58,000 nt of DNA from Adiantum capillus-veneris. Lineage: Eukaryota > Streptophyta > Polypodiopsida > Polypodiales > Pteridaceae. The translations under genes and the position numbers were made by a program. Numbering within the stretch: the first letter of the stretch is position 1; the number at the start of each line of letters is the position of its first letter. Below, in pieces: positions 41,331-50,816 of this stretch. The DNA lies in contig CM043967.1 in assembly GCA_014529385.2 (NCBI GenBank), positions 126,769,182 to 126,827,181 on the forward strand, given 5' to 3'. Below the pieces are notes generated by a model. That model was not told where the DNA came from. It saw nothing but the letters and a program-made list of their open reading frames with translations, and made no database searches.

Positions 41331-42046
41331 AGTTCTCGACAAGCAAGCAAGGGGAGAAGAAGAGAGGTAACACGAGCAAGGCAAGGAAATTCTCCGGGTT
41401 GTTCTCCACCGAACCAAGAGAGAACGGGGAAGGAAAGGGAAGCTCCTCGATCTCCATCGAATCAAGGGTCTCTTCAATCTCCTTGATCTCTCCATCGAAG
41501 CAAACTTCCTTGATTGCCATCGAAGCTAAGCAAGGTTTTTCCTCTCTTGATCTCTCAACCTCCAACTCAGGCAAAGGCTTTGCAACCAAGGCACCAAAGA
41601 GTTTATTCCTCATCGACTTGGGCAAGGAGATATCATCAAGGCTTGTAAGTAGTCATAGAAGAGGAAATATTTTCGGCATAGACATTGATTGAGGACAAAT
41701 TCAACAACAGACAGAATCGAGACAATAGGACTTTCCTCGTCAGCAGGCAAATTAGCCTAATTATCTCTTTTTGATGGATTGTGGAGCCGTTAACGGCCCG
41801 GAGTGATCTGTAATGGGAGTTTAAGCTCCTTAATCGTCATTAGCATTATTTAATCGACACTGCTTCTCGATTGCGTGTCAGTTTTGTCGGTGTTACCAGT
41901 TTTTGAGCAAGTGTTGTGCGTCGATAGCATTACCGAGTGATTAAAAGTTGCTGTATTGTGCAGTGTGGTAATTTTGCTCTCAATTTTTCCACAGCCAGCA
42001 GCCCGGTGTTGAACTGGCTCAAGTTTCAAACACATATCCCCCGACA
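39892..42046 (+). repeat. 5' LTR of element D (2155 bp)
   Basis: It matches 47999-50175 with scattered substitutions and a few indels. It lacks a 13-base segment present at about 48300-48313 and has a collapsed form of the palindrome found at 49257-49280. A CT run lies at 41287-41327, about 125 bases after TATTAATA (41161-41168), a possible core promoter. Open frames of 60-114 residues within the LTR are incidental. Confidence 0.92.
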
Positions 42047-42048
42047 CC

Positions 42049-42066
42049 TGGTGAACCCGACGCGAA
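42049..42066 (+). other. primer binding site of element D
   Basis: TGGTGAACCCGACGCGAA starts two bases after the LTR end, as expected for minus-strand priming by a tRNA ending in CCA. The tRNA is not identified here. Element B has the same site in decayed form. Confidence 0.75.
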
Positions 42067-42098
42067 ACCGAGCCAGGGTGGGAAAATTGTTGAAGCAT

Positions 42099-42947
42099 AT
42101 GTCTACTCCACAAGAAGCAGCCATGCAACAAATGATGCAGCAGTTTGCAGCATACATGCAACAGCAACAGGCTGCCGAACAGCAACATAATTTGCAAGAG
42201 CGGATTCGCAAAGCTCGGCAAAGTGTTACAGAAAAGCTGCAACAATTTGAGGGCCGAGATATTTCAAAATTTTGCAATTTGTATGAGCAGTCTATGGATG
42301 ATAATGGTATTGAATACCAGGATTCAGTGGAAGGATTTCATCTGATTGCAGTGCCAGAACTTAGGGCCCGAATTAAAGAAATTCAAGCAGCTCAAGGGCC
42401 AAACTGGCAGGAATTTAAGAAGGCGCTACAAGAGGAATATTTTCTAGAGGATTCTCAACGGGTGACCAGACAAAGTTTTATGAAGTGGGTCCAGAAGAAG
42501 GGTAAAAATTTATCTGCACGAGAACTGTTGCGGGAGTTTGAAAAGAAGTTTGATCAGTTATCGTCAGCAGAACAACGTTCCTTGAAGGATCAAAAGGTGG
42601 AATTGTTTATTCAAGCTGCTGATCCGCGACTACAAAAGAATTTGGTGCAATTATTGGAGGACCCGGCAGGAGAATTGCGGTTGACATCGGATCGGGAAAT
42701 AGTCTGTGAAGCGGTGAATATGATCGTAAAACGACAAAAGCGAGCTGACAAGCAGATCGTGGTTGAGGTTGTAGATGATGATGAAGAAGAGATTAAAGAG
42801 AAGCCGCCCTCTGCAATACCCAAAGTGGAGGGGCCTGTTCTTGACGACCTGGTTAAAGGTATTCAAGAACTAAATTTGAATTTTAAAACTGTTAAATTTG
42901 AAGGGTTAGCTGCAAAAGCGTCTACTTCTGAACCTAAGCAGCAGTAG
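42099..42947 (+). CDS. gag: Gag capsid protein of element D
   Basis: The frame starts at ATG 42099 (MSTPQEAAMQQMMQQF), 33 bases after the primer site; the open frame upstream of this Met lies in the LTR and primer site. It is Gln-rich at the start, then QQFEGRDISKFCNLYEQ, FHLIAVPELRARIKEIQ and WQEFKKALQEEYF give the retrotransposon Gag pattern. Later LLREFEKKFDQLSSAEQ and VELFIQAADPRLQKNL close the capsid. The frame stops at TAG 42945-42947, immediately before the zinc knuckle, which lies in the same frame. The stop probably replaces Gln (CAG), since B reads PRQRQQPKEG at this place. Confidence 0.88.
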   Translation: MSTPQEAAMQQMMQQFAAYMQQQQAAEQQHNLQERIRKARQSVTEKLQQFEGRDISKFCNLYEQSMDDNGIEYQDSVEGFHLIAVPELRARIKEIQAAQGPNWQEFKKALQEEYFLEDSQRVTRQSFMKWVQKKGKNLSARELLREFEKKFDQLSSAEQRSLKDQKVELFIQAADPRLQKNLVQLLEDPAGELRLTSDREIVCEAVNMIVKRQKRADKQIVVEVVDDDEEEIKEKPPSAIPKVEGPVLDDLVKGIQELNLNFKTVKFEGLAAKASTSEPKQQ

Positions 42948-43619
42948 CCACCACGTAAAAATTGGGATCGATGCATGTGGTGCAATAGTGAAGACCACAG
43001 GTTTGTGAGAGAGTGTCATGAGTTTGATGAAGCTTATAAGAAGAATGTGGTTTTCTGGAAAGACAAGAAGATTCATCTTAGGGCGACAGGGGAACTGCTT
43101 CGCTTGAACTTTGGCAGAGGCGGAATGAAGAAGATAGTGGAGGAAATACAACATAATGTTGCCCTTGTGGAAGCAGCTACATATGGGCTGCAAGTTTGTG
43201 GTAAGGAAGATGATGATGGTACAGGTACAAAGGTCCAGTTGTGGCCATATGCTTTAAAGACAGCAGAAGCAGGTAAGGTAACATAGGGGAAGTTACGCCA
43301 GGTGGGTAATTCAATTCGAGAAACTACTGGGTGGACCGATCTAGTGGATTCTCTTTCAGTATATGCTTATATTGCTAAAGCTCAAGCCAATGAAGCTATG
43401 GTTGAAGAGAAGCGGAAAAGAGATGAAGAGGTGGCTGGGACGTCAAAAAGGCAAACAAGATCCAGCAATAAGAAAGAAGAAGTGCCAGCTCCTAAACCTG
43501 CTCCGGAGGTGGTTATGGAAGAGGCTCCGAAGGACAAGAAGCAAGGTAAGCCTAAAGGGCCCTCGTATAAACTCAAGTCTGATATTGAACTGGCTACAGA
43601 TTTGAAGAATGTATCTTAA
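42948..43619 (+). pseudogene. gag: nucleocapsid and Gag-protease linker of element D
   Basis: In phase with the capsid frame, RCMWCNSEDHRFVREC (42969-43016) gives Cys-x2-Cys-x4-His-x5-Cys, one residue longer in the last gap than the usual x4 and than element B. The frame continues through a TAG at 43284 to a Lys/Glu-rich linker (43302-43619) ending at TAA 43617. Comparison with B (DLKKVLEDRILNSKIEF) shows that about four or five codons are lost here and the frame is shifted. Confidence 0.82.
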
Positions 43620-43639
43620 ATAGTAAAGCGGAGCTCACC

Positions 43640-44419
43640 TTGGGGGATATTCTTGGAATTGCTAAGCGCGAGTTCCATGAAGAGATCATCGACATTATAA
43701 AAAGGAAGCGGCAAGTACCGAGTGATCAAGAGTCAGATCAAGTTAAAAGCCAAGTGGCTCGTCACATTGAAGCAATTTTGGAAGACTGTGAAGAGTACTT
43801 AGCAGATCTTGAAGAAGAAGAGCCAAAGCTTGTGGTGGTCCCCAGCCCGATTATACCTGAGGTAAGAAACATGCATTTTAATGATGGTGAAGATGAAGAA
43901 GTTATGCCCAAGAGTCACTTTTCAAGGACTCATTGGGCCAGAGCAACGACAGAAACAGTGGTAAAGCTTGGCGACATTGAGGAGCTGGTCTTAGCCCTCA
44001 TAGACCATGGTCTGGAAATCAATCTCATGGCAAAGAATTTGCACCAAAAGGGAAAGTGGCCTATTGATGTGGATCACGGGTGGTGGATTCGAGCTGCCAA
44101 CATGATTCCTGGAGATATTTACGGTGCATGCGCAAATGTTAAGGTAACTATTGGAGATTTCTGTGATGAGCAAAACTTTTTTATACAAGAGCATTCCTCC
44201 TACCCATTGATTCTAGGACAACCCTACATTACAACTGTGCATATGGAAACTAAGGTGTTGGATGATGGCTCGGCCTATGCCAGGGTTCGAAGCCGAGATG
44301 GTAAGAAAGCGGTTCAATTTCTAACTGTATGTGTTGATCATGCTAGAAACAAAGACAATTTACGTGATCGTCCAATGCCAAAAATACATAAGGAGTTTAA
44401 AGAACAAAGATTTGCTTAG
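43640..44419 (+). pseudogene. pol: protease region of element D with Asp-His-Gly active site
   Basis: The 259-residue frame begins in the conserved linker (GDILGIAKREFHEEIIDI), passes a Glu-rich stretch and reaches VLALIDHGLEINLMAKNL with DHG at 44003-44011. Downstream SSYPLILGQPYITTVHMET is the ILGxP-type flap/C-terminal strand of retropepsins. The sequence then continues into the spacer shared with B. The frame ends at TAG 44417. Retropepsins need Asp; the middle residue is normally Ser or Thr and accepts His only rarely. Confidence 0.87.
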
Positions 44420-44514
44420 GATTTTCTTGGGGTGCCATTATAAAGCGGGACTATGGTGGTGCAAGTAAGGAGAAGTTCTCGCAAAGAGAAACCTTCTCTT
44501 CAGGATTTCTAGGG

Positions 44515-45816
44515 TTGACATCTGAGGGTTCAGTACCTTACAGGAAATTTAATGATTTAACTAAGTGGGAGAAACAATATGTTTCAAGCATTCAAAGTGA
44601 CTTGCAGGGATGTGATGTGCTAGAACCGGATGATGTGATTTCAGGAATCTTCGAAGAGATCTCTTATGTTGATACTATGTCAGAGCTTGAGAATATCAAG
44701 CAGAACAGGTTAGAAAGTGGAACTGAAGTTGTTAAAGTGCACTCAATGGACATGTACGAAGAGCTGGACATATACAAGGCGCTTATGCATATTGAGGATG
44801 ACTTGGATAAAGAAGTTGAAGCACAGGTAGACACGAAGTACAAGACAATTGCAAAGAAAGTGAGACCTGTGGCTACACCTCTACCAGAGGGAAGTGATGA
44901 AGTAATTAAAGAAGCTTCTCAACAGTCTATGCTCAGAAATCCTAAGAACATTGGGCATGAATTCACTAAAGAGACATTGCAATAGCTTAAGGTGGGAGAA
45001 GATGGTTTTCTCAACGAAGAGGAAATCAAGTGTTTTCAAAGTATGCTTGAAAAACATGGTAAAGATTTTTCCTTTGAGCCAAGTGAGATTGGGTGTGTGG
45101 ATCCAAGTGTTGTTGCACCTATGGTTATATTCACTATTCCTCACATACCATGGAGCTTACGTCCTATTCCAGTTCCTAAAGCTCACTTGCCAAAGCTTAT
45201 CAATTTGCTTCATGAGAAGATACAAATGGGAATCTTGGAGCCATCATGTGCGCCATACTCTAACCAATGGTTCACTGTTCCAAAGAAAAATGGTACTTTA
45301 AGGTTCATATAGGATATGCAGCCTGTTAATAAGGTAACAATCCGCAATGTGGGTACCGGCCCAATTGTGGATGAATTTGTTGAGGCTTTTGCAGGTAGGT
45401 CAATTTACTCTATGGGTGATCTTTATTCTGGATATGATCAATTTCAGTTAGCTTTGGAGAGCAGGGATCTTACTACGATGCCTACACCTCTCGGATTGGT
45501 AAGGATGTGCACTCTGCCACAGGGTGCTACTAATTCTGTAGCTCATATGATGAACAACATGAATAAGTTATTAAGGGACTTTATCCCACATGTTACTATG
45601 CCTTTCATTGATGATCTACCGATTAAGGGCTGTGAGGAAGGCTCAAAAGATGAAGTAAAAGATCAGAGGGGGTGCCGACATTTTGTTGCTCAACATATTG
45701 CTGATTGTGATGCTATCTTATCCAAGCTTGAAGAAGTTAACACTTTCAGGGCAAAAATCAACTTTTGGTGCCAAAGAGGTTCTAATTGTAGGGCACATGT
45801 GCAGTCCAGAAGGTAG
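44515..45816 (+). pseudogene. pol: reverse transcriptase of element D, with upstream spacer
   Basis: One frame covers the spacer (44515-44985), the fingers (45217-45312, GILEPSCAPYSNQWFTVPKK) and the palm (45316-45816). It is interrupted by TAG at 44983 (B has Glu) and TAG at 45310 (B has Gln in RFIQDMKPLNK). The catalytic motifs are MGDLYSGYDQFQLALES and FIDD at 45604-45615, followed by LPIKGCEEGS. After KLEEVN the frame slips, and the thumb is found in another frame. It would copy element RNA into cDNA. Confidence 0.92.
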
Positions 45817-46012
45817 AAGGCCAAGTCCGGCTAAAGTTGAAGCTATTCAAAAGATGAAGGAAACGTGCTCTTCGGTTACTGAAGTTCGTTGGTTTCTGGG
45901 TGCATGTGTATTCTATCTTATTTGGCTGCCACATTTTTCTCATGTTGCAGAAGTGCTTTATCAACTGTTGAGAAAAGGTAAAAGATTTGTTTGGGAAGAA
46001 GTTCACACATGA
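45740..46012 (+). pseudogene. pol: reverse transcriptase thumb/connection of element D
   Basis: In a shifted frame TLSGQKSTFGAKEVLIVGHM, PSPAKVEAIQKMKETCSSVT and VRWFLGACVFYLIWLPHFSH complete the Ty3 RT. A TGA at 46010-46012 separates it from the RNase H, which is in the same frame. B has a sense codon at this place (WTEAHVKAMRKLKEF). Confidence 0.87.
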
Positions 46013-46015
46013 GCT

Positions 46016-46918
46016 ATGAGGAAATTAAAGAAGATGCTCCTTGAGGCTTCGACCTTGAGGAAAGTCTACTACAAATGCGGAAGGCCAGTAATCTTAATAG
46101 TTGACACTAGCCCGACAGGTATTGGGTGGGCTATAGGTCAAGATGATGAAGAAGGGAACAGGTATGCGGTTCGATTTGGAGCAAAAGTGCTCAATGCTCG
46201 CCAAAGAGGCTACCCACAGGTTAAGAGAGAACTTTGGGGCGTTGCTACTACTCTAAGGTCGGATAAAGAATACTTTATTGGAGCTTCAGTCATGGTAGAG
46301 ACAGATTGCTTGCCACTGATAGGGATGATTGCAAATTGCTCTACTCCGGATATTGCTATGCTGCGATGGATAGCCTACATTAAATCTCTTAATCCTGAAT
46401 TTTGTCATATTGCAGGTAGAGATAATCCTGTTGCAGATATGTTATCGAAAGGTAGATTTGAAGATGAAGAAGAGATGCTGACCACAAGTGATGATGTTGG
46501 CTTGAAGTTCTATTCCTCTTCTTATCTGCATGCAAATTGTGGCAATATTGCTCATACTTTTGAGGTATTTTCTGAAGAGTTCTATGAAGGAGAATGGATT
46601 TTGATTGGTCGCTACCTTAGCACTCTTACTAAGCATGAAGGGTGGACGGATCAAGAGTACAAAAAGATAAGGAAGAAAACTTACGGCTATTTTCTGAAGG
46701 ATGGCCATTTATGGAAACAACCAAAACACTCTAAAGGAGTACCGCAGCGGGTGGTTTGTGATAAAGCGACTCAACAACAGGTTATCAAAGAGTTTCATGA
46801 AAGTTTATGGGCTGGACACGGAGGGGTCTGGGCAACTTTTGTCAAGATTAAGGATCGTTACTGGTGGAAAGGTATGTATAAAGATGTGGCTCTGTTTGTG
46901 GAGACGTGCCTAATATGA
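46016..46918 (+). pseudogene. pol: RNase H and integrase zinc module of element D
   Basis: The 300-residue frame carries RNase H with Asp in ILIVDTSPTGIGWA (residue 30), Glu in VKRELWGVAT (72), Asp in VETDCLPLIG (97) and GRDNPVADMLSKGRF (136-141). The integrase N-terminal zinc module follows: FHESLWAGHGGVWATF, DRYWWKGMYKDV and VETC. The second Cys of the zinc pair and the next residue are replaced by TGA-TAA at 46916-46921 (B reads SCVTCQMY), so the zinc site is destroyed. RNase H itself is intact. Confidence 0.92.
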
Positions 46919-46933
46919 TAACAATATTCTAAT

Positions 46934-47227
46934 GTGCGACATCGAGATGGATTGCATCCCACCTATCCACTGGCTATGCACTACAAGTGGGTGGTGGACC
47001 TGATTACCATGCCAATAGGTGTCTGGCAGATGCGGTATATTGTTCTTGCAAGAGAGGATCTTACTAATCAAGTGGAAAGCAGATCTTTGCGTACCAAAGC
47101 TACCAGTTCCGTATGCAAGTTCTTGCTTGAGGATGTTATTTCCAGGTATGGATGTGTTGGTAGAATTACTGCTGATAAAGGAGAGCTAAGGCTCGGGATT
47201 TCTTTGCTCGCTTGGGCCCAACATTAA
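46934..47227 (+). pseudogene. pol: integrase core, first half (element D)
   Basis: In phase with the zinc module, HYKWVVDLITMPIGVWQ has the first catalytic Asp (46997) and GRITADKGE the second (47174). The frame is then lost by small indels around 47180-47230: a stretch equivalent to AREFFSRLG of B can be read only in another frame. It stops at TAA 47225-47227. Confidence 0.88.
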
Positions 47228-47228
47228 A

Positions 47229-47951
47229 TTGGCTCTCACTACAGCATACAATCCAGAGGGTAATGGTAAAAGTGAAAGAGGGCATCCGCCTATTGTTAAA
47301 GCTTTAGCAAAGGCATGCCAAGGACATATTGGTGATTGGCCTAAACTCCTACCATTTGCTTTATGGGCTGATCGAACTACACATAGTTCTATTACAGGTT
47401 TTATGCCATTTGAGCTAATGTACGGGCAAAAACCCATTATGCCTACAGAGGAAGCAGTTTTTTCCTGGACCACAATGCCATGGGAAGAAGGTATGTCTAC
47501 AGAATATTTGCTCGCATTGCGCATACGCCAACTTGAGAGACGTCAAGAAGATATTGAACAGGCTAAAGTAATGCTTAAGGAAGCAAGGTTGAAGAACAAA
47601 GCAGCGTTTGATGGTAAGCACAGACTACGACCTCGTGCTATTAAAGATGGGGATTGGGTCCTTGTATATGACAGTAGCCTGGAGAACCAGTACACTGCTA
47701 TGCAAAAGATGGTTAAACGATGGTTCGGACCATATGTAGTACTTCATGTTTATGATAATGCGACCTACACGTTATGCGAGCTTGATGGCACTGAGCTCAA
47801 GGTGCCGATTGCAGGGAAAAGAGTTAAGTTGTTTAAGCAACGAGATAGAGAGATTAATATTGGAGACTTCAACACAGATCAACCTCCTGAAGACAATGTT
47901 ATGTATGCATCAGACGATGAGTCTGATGATGCTCTTGATGATGCTTTATAA
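47229..47951 (+). CDS. pol: integrase core second half, GPY/F module and acidic tail (element D)
   Basis: The 240-residue frame starts with LTTAYNPEGNGKSERGHPP, containing the catalytic Glu (47274). LPFALWADRTTHSSITGFMP and FELMYGQKP follow, typical of Ty3 integrase. The GPY/F module is DGDWVLVYDSSLENQYT and KRWFGPYVVLHVYDN (GPY at 47727-47735). The chain ends in an acidic tail (EDNVMYASDDESDDALDDAL), stop at 47949-47951. No chromodomain is present, so target choice must rest on other parts. The ATG at 47229 is not a natural start; this is the end of Pol. Confidence 0.9.
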   Translation: MALTTAYNPEGNGKSERGHPPIVKALAKACQGHIGDWPKLLPFALWADRTTHSSITGFMPFELMYGQKPIMPTEEAVFSWTTMPWEEGMSTEYLLALRIRQLERRQEDIEQAKVMLKEARLKNKAAFDGKHRLRPRAIKDGDWVLVYDSSLENQYTAMQKMVKRWFGPYVVLHVYDNATYTLCELDGTELKVPIAGKRVKLFKQRDREINIGDFNTDQPPEDNVMYASDDESDDALDDAL

Positions 47952-47998
47952 GTACGGTTGGCACAGACCGGAGGCTATGCAGGTTCAGAGGGGGTGGA

Positions 47999-49423
47999 TG
48001 TCGTGCAGCTCCGCTCCCATGCTAAGAAAGATGCCAAGAAAATGCACATCAAGTTTGTTTGAAGCTTACAGGATTAATGAACAGGGATTAGGGCCTGGTA
48101 ACAGGCCAAGTTCAATGCTGAATGTATGTCAAATGCGGCTGAAAGAGCCAAAACAAATGCCTCAATGATGCCAAAAATGAGTATGCTTGCAGTGACCATA
48201 GATGAGAGATTATGATCTAGAACTGTAGTGCTTGAAGTGCTCTACCGGCCTGTCTTTACGGCTCGTCAATTGGAGTCACGGTGAATAAGTTATGGCAGTT
48301 TAAAGTTTGAGTTATTGCAGATCCGTACCGGATTGGCCAACTGCAGCTGGGGTGACAAAAATGGAATGAATGCACGGGCCTGAAGTGCTCACTTTGTGGA
48401 GCGCATCGGTCTTTTTAGATCAGCAATCGGAGTTCCGGTTGCCAAGTTATTGGCCGCTAAAGATTCACTGGGGGTCGGCTCCGTACCAGTTCGGTCCGCT
48501 CGATCGGAGTGCCATCTGGGATTTTACAGCCTCAACAGGGTTTGTATGCGCTCTATGCAGTTTGAGAAGTTTAAAGGAATTAACGACTCGCCAAACCGAG
48601 TCCGGATTCATGAGATAATATGAATTGAGGCCGGTGTCAGATGGCGGCACTGTGCTGAACTGGATAATTTTTTCATAATCTGAGAAGCTAATGCAAGCTA
48701 TTAACAACCGAGTGCAAAGGGACTTCTGGCAAGTTCAATCACCTATACGTGCATCTTAGAAGCATGAGGCATTATTGGAGATGCTAGTATGCACAGTAAA
48801 AGTCACGAAGATGTTGTTAGTCAAAGACTGTTGCAGGAAGAGAACGTGCTTGGCAATGCTTTATACAGTATGGATGCCAAATGGGGAGATGCCAAGGTTG
48901 CCGAGTGTTTGCAATGCCTTGGCCGATTTGTATGCCAAATGTGAGGCCCTTCACAAAGCACGGCCGCCCAAGGGCAAGTAATTTGGCCGCTCACATTTAA
49001 AAACTAAAGCCCTTAAAACACAAGGGCCACCTATTGTGTGGAAGCAAAGGAAGAGATGGCGTGCAGGCAGAAACGGGCGCAGGGGAGAAGGAGAAATCCG
49101 CTCGTGCTGGATCGTAGACTGCTCGGATGAGCTCGGCGAAGAGACGAACTCTCTTCAGCAGGCCTAGGCGCCCCCTTTTGGTCTTCCTCCCGGCGGGTTT
49201 CGCGCTGTCGAGAAACGAGGCTGCCACGTCAGCAGAGGAGGTTTTTATGCCTCCCTAGCAACGACGGCGCCGTCGTTGCTAAGGGAGGGGTAACCTATTA
49301 ATAAGGGCACGCCTTTTGCATGAGAGGACATTCCAAAGCAAGCCAACGAAAGAGGAGAGGAATAGAAAAGCGAAGCAAGAGAAGCAAAGGGGAAGGATCT
49401 CCGTTAGGAGCACAGGAAACGCC

Positions 49424-49456
<33 letters not shown>

Positions 49457-50175
49457 GCTAGTTCTCGACAAGCAAGCAAGGGGAGAAGAAGAGAGGTAAC
49501 GCGAGCAAGGCAAGGAAATTCTCCGGGTTGTTCTCCACCGAACCAAGAGAGAACGGGGAAGGAAAGGGAAGCTCCTCGATCTCCATCGAATCAAGGGCCT
49601 CTTCAATCTCCTTGATCTCTCCATCGAAGCAAACTTCCTTGATTGCCATCGAAGCTAAGCAAGGTTTTTCCTCTCTTGATCTCTCAACCTCCAACTCAGG
49701 CAAAGGCTTTGCAACCAAGGCACCAAAGAGTTTATTCCTCATCGACTTGGGCAAGGAGATATCATCAAGGCTTGTAAGCAGTCATAGAAGAGGAAATATT
49801 TTCGGCATAGACATTGATTGAGGACAAATTCAACAACAGACAGAATCGAGACAATAGGACTTTCCTCGTCAGCAGGCAAATTAGCCTAATTATCTCTTTT
49901 TGATGGATTGTGGAGCCGTTAACGGCCCGGAGTGATCTGTAATGGGAGTTTAAGCTCCTTAATCGTCATTAGCATTATTTAATCGACACTGCTTCTCGAT
50001 TGCGTGTCAGTTTTGTCGGTGTTACCAGTTTTTGAGCAAGTGTTGTGCGTCGATAGCATTACCGAGTGATTAAAAGCTGCTGTATTGTGCAGTGTGGTAA
50101 TTTTTCTCTCAATTTTTCCATAGCCAGCAGCCCGGTGCTGACCTGGCTCAAGTTTCGAACACATATCCCCCGACA
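47999..50175 (+). repeat. 3' LTR of element D (2177 bp)
   Basis: It begins TGTCGTGCAGC directly after the polypurine tract and ends CCCCGACA before CTGT. It contains a perfect 24-base palindrome at 49257-49280 and a CT run at about 49423-49457, shorter than in the 5' LTR. Confidence 0.92.
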
Positions 50176-50816
50176 CTGTTTTTATTCTCTGTGTATTAAG
50201 GTTGTTAGTTTTCGTTGTGAATAGAGATTTCAAAGGTACTGTGTTTATTCTCTGTGTATTAAGGTAGTTAGTTTTTTGTGTACAGTAAGTAGGAAGTAGA
50301 TTACTGAGAGTTAATAGAGTGTGTTAGTGTGTAAAAGTAGGTGTATGAGTTAGAAGTAGGTAGAGTGTGTGTGCGCTCTCGCGCAGGCCGCGGCGACCTT
50401 ATCCTTTAAAAATTAAAAAATTAAAAAATTAAAAAGAATAATTTTTTTAAAAGGTAGGACCGGGATCGGGAATATCTCCCAGACCCAAGCCCAAACCCAA
50501 GCCCAAGCTCACGCTCAGGCCTAGGCCTCAGTCGCCTTTTAAAAAAACGAATTTTAGCTTCACACGTAGCTAAAAATCAATTTTTTGAGGACCAACGAAA
50601 CGTTAGATGCCTGAAAATTGTGCTGTAAAGCACACAATGACCCTCTAAGTGATACGCTCGTTTCGAGCTATCACACACTTTAATAAAAAAAATCAAACAT
50701 TAAAAAACATCAAAAACAATAAAAAATCAAGTAGAAAATGGGGTGCAAAACACCCACAAAACAAAGCAAGTAACCTTTGAGGGTACTTGCCGACACTTGT
50801 AGGGCACCCAAAGAAC
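50176..50816 (+). other. leader of element F with small tandem repeats
   Basis: A 63-base unit starting CTGTTTTTATTCTCTG is repeated at 50239, and its end also precedes element D (TTTCAAAGGTACTGT at 39877-39891), so D landed inside a small tandem array. AAATTAAAA repeats lie at 50405-50437 and CCCAAGCCCAAA-type repeats at about 50478-50530. This is untranslated leader between the primer site and Gag. Confidence 0.7.

Larger units (their letters stand above)
39892..50175 (+). mobile_element. complete Ty3/gypsy LTR retrotransposon (element D), nested in element F
   Basis: Two LTRs of about 2.16 kb (39892-42046, 47999-50175) begin TGTCGTGCAGC and end CCCCGACA. They flank gag, protease, reverse transcriptase, RNase H and integrase in gypsy order. 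The target duplication is CTGT (39888-39891 and 50176-50179). A primer site (42049) and a polypurine tract CAGAGGGGGTGGA (47986-47998) are in place. In the first 470 bases of the LTRs I count about 17 substitutions, mostly C/T or A/G. The coding part has at least seven in-frame stops and three frameshifts, so this copy cannot make its own proteins. Its proteins align with element B throughout. Confidence 0.93.

Noticed and set aside
41142-41692. Frames of about 97-114 residues repeated at 49316-49821
   Set aside because: They are inside the LTRs of element D and include read-through of the CT run. Conservation between copies reflects LTR identity.
42975-43286. Separate small zinc-finger gene
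   Set aside because: It is in the same frame as the capsid of element D and only separated by a TAG; it is the nucleocapsid part of Gag.
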